In this document: positions 59,920 to 64,000 of the stretch, in pieces
Layout: each line of letters starts with the position of its first letter
Position numbering within the stretch: position 1 is the stretch's first letter
Assembly: GCF_018614955.1 (NCBI RefSeq)
Contig: NZ_JAGGNV010000048.1
Location: forward strand, 44,829-108,828
From: Variovorax paradoxus
Lineage (GTDB): Bacteria; Pseudomonadota; Gammaproteobacteria; Burkholderiales; Burkholderiaceae_C
Direction: 5' to 3'
Length of the DNA: 64,000 nucleotides
Program-made: the position numbers and the translations under genes
The notes under the pieces: generated by a model
Seen by the model: the letters and a program-made list of their open reading frames with translations, nothing else
Databases searched by the model: none
Told to the model about the DNA's origin: nothing

Positions 59920-59935
59920 GCGCGCAGCTGCAGGC

Positions 59936-60322
59936 TTATTTCGGCTTGTAGGCCACCACGTCGATCTCGACCTTGGCGTCGACCATCAGCCGCGCCTCGG
60001 TGGTCGAGCGCGCGGGACGGCCGGCACCGAAATAGCCCATGTAGACGCGATTGAAGGCACCGAAATCGCGCGCATCCTGCAGCCACACGGTGGTCTTGCA
60101 GACGTCGTCGAGCGTCGCGCCGGCCAGCGCGAGCACCGACTTGAGGTTCTCCATGACCTGCCGGGTCTGCGCCTCGATGCCGCCGACCACGATCTCGCCG
60201 TTCGCATCGGCAGGCACCTGCCCCGACACGTAGATGAAGTCGCCCGCACGCACAGCGGGGGAAAAGGGGCGGACCTGGTTGTCCGAGGCCTTGGGGGAGG
60301 CACCGAGGTATTCGAGCGGCAT
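59936..60322 (-). CDS. RidA family enamine/imine deaminase
   Basis: RidA proteins hydrolyse reactive enamines such as 2-aminoacrylate made by PLP enzymes. The 128-residue product has Arg105 in GRPARSTTEAR, the active-site residue of the catalytic subfamily, and typical SGQVPADANGEIV and LKSVLALAGATLDDVCKT segments. It is divergent from the peptide ABC operon with 155 bases between starts, where a 15-base palindrome lies. RidA proteins often occur with D-amino-acid or peptide importers in Burkholderiales, so a shared pathway is likely. Confidence 0.93.
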   Translation of the reverse strand: MPLEYLGASPKASDNQVRPFSPAVRAGDFIYVSGQVPADANGEIVVGGIEAQTRQVMENLKSVLALAGATLDDVCKTTVWLQDARDFGAFNRVYMGYFGAGRPARSTTEARLMVDAKVEIDVVAYKPK

Positions 60323-60348
60323 GAAAAGCTCCTGGGTTGAGGGTGATT

Positions 60349-60363
60349 TGAAATTCTATTTCA
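60349..60363. promoter_or_regulatory. 15-base palindrome between ridA and the peptide ABC operon
   Basis: TGAAAT-TCT-ATTTCA is a perfect inverted repeat, 26 bases from the ridA start and 115 bases before the ABC binding-protein start. Its form (TGAAA...TTTCA) resembles sites of MurR/RpiR-type regulators, which often accompany such clusters. It is a strong candidate operator for one or both divergent units. Confidence 0.65.
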
Positions 60364-60477
60364 GTAAAAATCATGAAACATAGGGTTTACACCCGTGATT
60401 TGGCATGTTTGATGCTTCAAAGTCCGGCCGAAGAGAAAGTATTTTTCAGATCACTCGACCCACGAAGGAGTTTTCAG

Positions 60478-62022
60478 ATGCCCATGCCCGCCTTCTCGAA
60501 GCGCAGCCTGTTCGGCGCGTTCCTCGTCAGCTTGCTGTGCGCGGTGGCGCCGGCCCAGGCCCAGGGCCCGCGCAATTTCGCGACCCTTGCCATGGTGGCC
60601 GAGCCGCAGACGCTGGACCCGATGGCCTCCACCGCCGACCTGGTCGGCACGATCATGCAGCACGTCTATGAGCCGCTCTACACTTTCGATGCGAAGTGGA
60701 ACGTGGTGCCGATGCTGGCCGAAGCCATGCCGAAGATCTCGGCCGACGGCAAGACCTACGCCATCACCCTGCGCAAGGGCGTGATGCTGCACAACGGCCG
60801 CGAGCTCAACGCCGAAGACGTGGTGGCGAGCCTGCAGCGCTGGATCGAGCAGTCGCCGCGCGGCAAGGCGGTGGGCAAGGAGCTCGAGAGCCTCAAGGCG
60901 AAGGGCGCGCTCGGCGTCGAGCTGGTGCTCAAGGCGCCGTATGCGCCGCTGCTCGCCCAGCTGGCGCTGCCGAGCGGCATGGCCGCGATCATGGCCAAGG
61001 ACTCGATCGCGCAGCCGCTGAAGGAATTCGTCGGCACCGGCCCCTACAAGTTCAAGGAGCGCCGGCCCGACCAGTACGTGCTGCTCACCCGCTTCGACAA
61101 GTACAGCGCGCGCAAGGAACCGGCGAGCGGCTACGGCGGCAAGCGCGAGGCCGCCATCGAGGAGCTGCGCTTCGTGCCGGTGCCCAATGCCAACACGCGC
61201 GTCGAGGGCGCGCTGGCCGGCCAGTACGACTATGCCGACCTGCTGCCGGTGGAAGCCCTGGCGCGGCTCGAGAAGGCCAGCGGGAAGACGCTGCCGATCA
61301 TGACGCCGTCCTTCGGCTTTCCCTACCTGGTGTTCAACACCAAGGACGGCGTGGCCGCCAGCCAGCCTGTGCGCCAGGCGATCCAGGTCGCGCTGGGCGA
61401 GGGCGAGATGCTCGCGGCCGGCTTCGGCGACACGCGCTTCTTCGTCGCCGAAGGCAACCACTTCCCCAAGGGCTCGCCTTTCTACGCCACGGGCGGCACC
61501 GACCTCTACAACCAGCGCAATGCGCCCAAGGCCAAGGAGGCCGCGGTCAAGGCCGGCTACAAGGGCGAGCCGATTCGCGTGCTGACCAGCCGCCAGTACG
61601 ACTTCCACTACAACATGGCGCTCCTGATGGCCGAGCAGCTCAAGCGCGCCGGCTTCAAGGTCGAGCTCAACGTGGTCGACTGGGCCACGCTGGTGCAGCG
61701 CCGCAACGACCCGAAGCTGTGGGACATCTACGTCACGCACTCCGGCCAGTTCCCCGAGCCGATGCTCTCGCCCCCGCAGCTCGGCGACGGCGCGCCGGGC
61801 TGGTGGGATTCGCCCGCCAAGAAGGCGGCGCTTTCCGCCTTCAATGTCGAGAGCGACCCGGCCAAGCGCGGCGCGCTGTGGGGCAAGGTGCAGCAGGTGG
61901 TCTACGACGAGGTGCCGTACGTGAACGTCGGCAAGTTCAACGGCCTGTCGGCGAAGAGCCCGGCGCTGGACAACTACCAGCCGGCCACGTGGCCCTTCTT
62001 CTGGAACGCAAAAATCAAGTAA
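60478..62022 (+). CDS. Peptide ABC transporter substrate-binding protein
   Basis: A 514-residue periplasmic binding protein of the DppA/OppA type (SBP_bac_5). A Sec signal peptide (MPMPAFSKRSLFGAFLVSLLCAVAPAQAQ) is followed by FATLAMVAEPQTLDPMASTAD, the usual start of the mature protein, and later LRKGVMLHNGRELNAEDVVA and FVGTGPYKFKE. The start at 60478 has AAGGAG seven bases upstream. The ligand is a peptide, glutathione or related compound and cannot be chosen from sequence. Downstream permeases follow after an 88-base gap that holds a REP-like hairpin. Confidence 0.95.
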   Translation: MPMPAFSKRSLFGAFLVSLLCAVAPAQAQGPRNFATLAMVAEPQTLDPMASTADLVGTIMQHVYEPLYTFDAKWNVVPMLAEAMPKISADGKTYAITLRKGVMLHNGRELNAEDVVASLQRWIEQSPRGKAVGKELESLKAKGALGVELVLKAPYAPLLAQLALPSGMAAIMAKDSIAQPLKEFVGTGPYKFKERRPDQYVLLTRFDKYSARKEPASGYGGKREAAIEELRFVPVPNANTRVEGALAGQYDYADLLPVEALARLEKASGKTLPIMTPSFGFPYLVFNTKDGVAASQPVRQAIQVALGEGEMLAAGFGDTRFFVAEGNHFPKGSPFYATGGTDLYNQRNAPKAKEAAVKAGYKGEPIRVLTSRQYDFHYNMALLMAEQLKRAGFKVELNVVDWATLVQRRNDPKLWDIYVTHSGQFPEPMLSPPQLGDGAPGWWDSPAKKAALSAFNVESDPAKRGALWGKVQQVVYDEVPYVNVGKFNGLSAKSPALDNYQPATWPFFWNAKIK

Positions 62023-62029
62023 GCCCACC

Positions 62030-62098
62030 CCGTTCGGGCTGAGCTTGTCGAAGCCGTCGTCGCACGTGCAAGCCCTTCGACAAGCTCAGGGCGAACGG
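62030..62098. repeat. REP-like palindromic repeat between binding protein and permease
   Basis: Two 24-base arms (62030-62053 and 62075-62098) are inverted copies differing at two positions, with cttcgacaagctcag as the core; the spacer is 21 bases. This is the REP-type palindrome found across Burkholderiales and other bacteria. In RNA it would form a strong hairpin after the binding-protein mRNA, stabilising it and lowering permease expression. Confidence 0.8.
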
Positions 62099-62110
62099 TC
62101 GGAGAACTGA

Positions 62111-63052
62111 ATGGTCCGCTATCTCTCCTCCCGCCTCGCGGGCATGCTGGTCGTGCTCGCCATCGTGGCGGTGCTGGTCTTCATTCTCACGCGCGCCGCT
62201 TCGGGCGACCCGGTCTCGGTGCTGCTGGGCGACCAGGCCACCGCCGCCGACATCGCACGCGTGCAGAAGGATTACGGCCTCGACAAGCCGCTGCCGGTGC
62301 AGTTCGGCTACTGGCTGCGCGAAGTGCTGCAAGGCAATCTCGGCCAATCGATCTTCCTGCAGCGTCCGGTCACGCAGGCGCTGATGGAGCGGGCGGAGCC
62401 GACCACGCTGCTGGCGCTGATGGCGGTCGGGATCGCGGCGCTGATCGGGCTGCCCTGCGGCATCGTCTCGGCGGTGTTCCGCGGGCGCGTGGTCGATCAG
62501 GTGTTCACCGGCATCGCGATGCTGGGCGCCAGCATTCCGAGCTTCTGGCTCGGCATCGTGCTGATCCAGCTCTTCGCGGTCTCGCTCGGCTGGTTTCCGG
62601 TTTCGGGCTACGGCGCGCCCGGAGCGCCGCTGGCCGAGCGCCTGCATGCGCTGATTCTGCCGGCCGCGGTGCTGGGGCTCTTGAACTCGGCGCTGATCAT
62701 CCGCTTCACGCGCGCCTCGATGCTCGACGTGCTGGGCGAGGACTATGTGCGCACCGCACGTTCCAAGGGCCTGGCGGAAAGCACGGTGGTGCTCAAGCAT
62801 GCGCTGCGCAATGCGCTGGTGCCGATCGTCACCGTGCTGGGGCTCACCATCGCGCTGATGATCGGCGGTGCGGTCGTGACAGAAACGGTGTTCGGCCTGC
62901 CCGGCGTCGGCAACCTGGTGGTGAATGCGGTGCTCAGGCGCGACTATCCGGTGATCCAGGGCGCGCTGCTCGTGATCGCGGCGATCTACGTGCTCATCAA
63001 TTTCTCGATCGACCTGCTGTACGCCGTCGTTGATCCGCGGGTGAAGGTTTGA
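62111..63052 (+). CDS. Peptide ABC transporter permease, DppB-like
   Basis: A 313-residue inner-membrane permease. It begins MVRYLSSRLAGMLVVLAIVA with the first transmembrane helix, then the periplasmic insert typical of DppB (SGDPVSVLLGDQATAADIAR) and five more helices. The ATPase contact loop GEDYVRTARSKGLAEST and the family end FSIDLLYAVVDPRVKV are present. It is one base from the DppC-like gene. It is a second DppB/C pair, distinct from that at the left edge of the window. Confidence 0.95.
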   Translation: MVRYLSSRLAGMLVVLAIVAVLVFILTRAASGDPVSVLLGDQATAADIARVQKDYGLDKPLPVQFGYWLREVLQGNLGQSIFLQRPVTQALMERAEPTTLLALMAVGIAALIGLPCGIVSAVFRGRVVDQVFTGIAMLGASIPSFWLGIVLIQLFAVSLGWFPVSGYGAPGAPLAERLHALILPAAVLGLLNSALIIRFTRASMLDVLGEDYVRTARSKGLAESTVVLKHALRNALVPIVTVLGLTIALMIGGAVVTETVFGLPGVGNLVVNAVLRRDYPVIQGALLVIAAIYVLINFSIDLLYAVVDPRVKV

Positions 63053-63053
63053 C

Positions 63054-63893
63054 ATGCGACTTCCAAGAATGCTCCGCCAGCTGATGCATCGCCGCATCGT
63101 GATGGTGTCGGCCCTGGTGCTGCTGGTGATCGCGGTGCTCGCGCTCGGCGCGCCCTGGTTCGCTTCGGCGGACCCCAATGACACGGCCGTGCTCGACCGC
63201 CTCAAGCCGCCGAGCGCCCAGCACCTGATGGGCACCGACGAGCTGGGCCGCGACATGTATTCGCGCATCGTCCACGGCGCGCGCTATTCGCTCGCGATCG
63301 CGGCGCTGACGGCGCTCGGCTCGGTGATCGCGGGCACCCTCCTCGGCCTGGTGGCCGGCTTCTTCCGCCGGCTCGATGCGCCGCTGATGCGCGTGGTCGA
63401 CGCGATGATGTCCTTCCCCGACATCCTGCTCGCGATCGCGCTGGTCGCGATCCTCGGCGCCTCGCTGGGCAACGTGGTGCTGGCGCTGGTGCTGGTCTAT
63501 ACGCCGCGCGTGGCGCGCGTGGTGCGCGCCTCCACGCTGGTGGCGCGCGAGCTGCTCTTCGTCGAAGCCGTGCGCGCTCTCGGCGTGCGCACTTCGCGCA
63601 TCCTGTGGCGCCACATCCTGCCCAACCTGATGTCGCCGATCCTGGTGCAGGTGTCCTTCATCTTCGCCTACGCCATCCTGGCCGAGGCCGGCCTTTCCTT
63701 CCTCGGCGTCGGCGTGCCGCCCGAGATCCCGACCTGGGGCACCATGGTCGCGGGCAGCCAGCAGTATGCGGACCGGGCCTTCTGGGTCGTGCTGTTCCCG
63801 GGGCTCGCCATCATCTTCACGGCGCTCTCGTTGCAATTGCTGGGCGATGGCGTGCGCGACTTGCTCGATCCCAAGCTCAAGAAGGCGGCATAG
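63054..63893 (+). CDS. Peptide ABC transporter permease, DppC-like
   Basis: A 279-residue permease. After a basic lead (RMLRQLMHRRIVMVSALVLL) it shows the DppC hallmark HLMGTDELGRDMYSRIVHGAR, six helices, and the ATPase loop REL-FVEAVRALGVRTSRILWRHILPN. The end (LLGDGVRDLLDPKLKKAA) is typical. The next gene starts three bases after its stop. Confidence 0.95.
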   Translation: MRLPRMLRQLMHRRIVMVSALVLLVIAVLALGAPWFASADPNDTAVLDRLKPPSAQHLMGTDELGRDMYSRIVHGARYSLAIAALTALGSVIAGTLLGLVAGFFRRLDAPLMRVVDAMMSFPDILLAIALVAILGASLGNVVLALVLVYTPRVARVVRASTLVARELLFVEAVRALGVRTSRILWRHILPNLMSPILVQVSFIFAYAILAEAGLSFLGVGVPPEIPTWGTMVAGSQQYADRAFWVVLFPGLAIIFTALSLQLLGDGVRDLLDPKLKKAA

Positions 63894-63894
63894 G

Positions 63895-64000
63895 ATGAAA
63901 TCGTCTTCCCTTGGGCGGGATCACGCCGACGGCGTGCTCTGCTCCGCGAATGTCCCCCGGCGCGGCCTAGGGCCGCAGGCCTCCTCCTTTATTTCGCTGC
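63895..64000 (+). CDS. Possible start of the next operon gene (ATPase?), partial
   Basis: An ATG (63895) two bases after the DppC-like stop opens a frame to the window end (35 codons: MKSSSLGRDHADGVLCSANVP...). Its position predicts a DppD-like ATPase, but the translation is low in information and the DNA looks like a palindromic repeat (cacgccgacggcgtg), so it may be a repeat-encoded N-terminal extension rather than a real start. The remainder lies outside. Confidence 0.35.
   Translation, partial: MKSSSLGRDHADGVLCSANVPRRGLGPQASSFISL
63922..63936. repeat. Palindrome in a repeat-like sequence at the right edge
   Basis: CACGCC-GAC-GGCGTG is a perfect 6-base inverted repeat in the GC-rich sequence after the permease genes. 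The surrounding sequence resembles a short dispersed element cut off by the window end, so its full form cannot be seen. Confidence 0.4.

Overview
The window is a roughly 66% GC chromosomal segment from a betaproteobacterium of the order Burkholderiales. The gene order and protein types point to family Comamonadaceae, most like Variovorax; this is inferred from gene neighbourhoods, not from a database search. Coding density is high, with many 1-8 base start/stop overlaps. There is no rRNA, CRISPR array, transposase or prophage module. Five tRNA genes are present: Gln, a CAU tRNA, Arg, Ser, and no others.

Positions 1-2,700 hold the end of a peptide-type ABC permease pair (minus strand), a YfhL-type ferredoxin, a small periplasmic protein and pth. 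Positions 2,700-26,500 are conserved housekeeping: ispE - tRNA-Gln - prs - rplY - pth, with terminators between prs, rplY and pth; lolB and a TPR protein; mutM, a bacterial dynamin-like GTPase and mutY; nadK - recN - rapZ; hrcA; two tRNAs; greB; gmk - rpoZ - spoT; yicC; a Ser/Thr kinase - PP2C pair coupled to rph - rdgB - hemW; and a TetR regulator. These cover translation, outer-membrane lipoprotein and isoprenoid supply, oxidised-guanine repair, stringent response and protein phosphorylation.

Positions 27,200-41,000 are accessory. Next to tRNA-Ser are two divergently transcribed predicted lipoproteins for plant material (a tannase/feruloyl esterase-family protein and a family-10 pectate-lyase-like protein). 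A ParB-like protein is translationally coupled to an AtuA-family protein. Opposite them is an acyl-CoA dehydrogenase plus two-subunit biotin-dependent acyl-CoA carboxylase operon. An Asp/Glu racemase-family protein, a VOC protein, a DUF1488 protein and a secreted hypothetical protein follow.

Positions 41,000-51,200 are a nitrogen region: ureA-hupE/ureJ-ureB-ureC and ureE-ureF-ureG on the minus strand, split by an AbrB-type antitoxin/Doc toxin pair on the opposite strand. No ureD is present. Divergent from ureA, with almost no intergenic space, is a 1,186-residue protein that fuses a complete NCS1-type permease, an eight-cysteine linker, a histidine kinase and a receiver. It is coupled to a LuxR-type response regulator. 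This permease-kinase-regulator unit is the most interesting system in the window and a good candidate regulator of urease or purine-derived nitrogen use.

Positions 51,200-64,000 hold a predicted outer-surface protein; a GSU2403-type nucleotidyltransferase behind a perfect inverted repeat over its promoter; a nudix hydrolase; recJ; lolC-lolD; a small ClpP-like protease; ridA; and a divergent peptide ABC operon (binding protein, two permeases, and probably an ATPase running off the end). A 15-base palindrome between ridA and this operon and a REP-like hairpin inside it are likely control elements.
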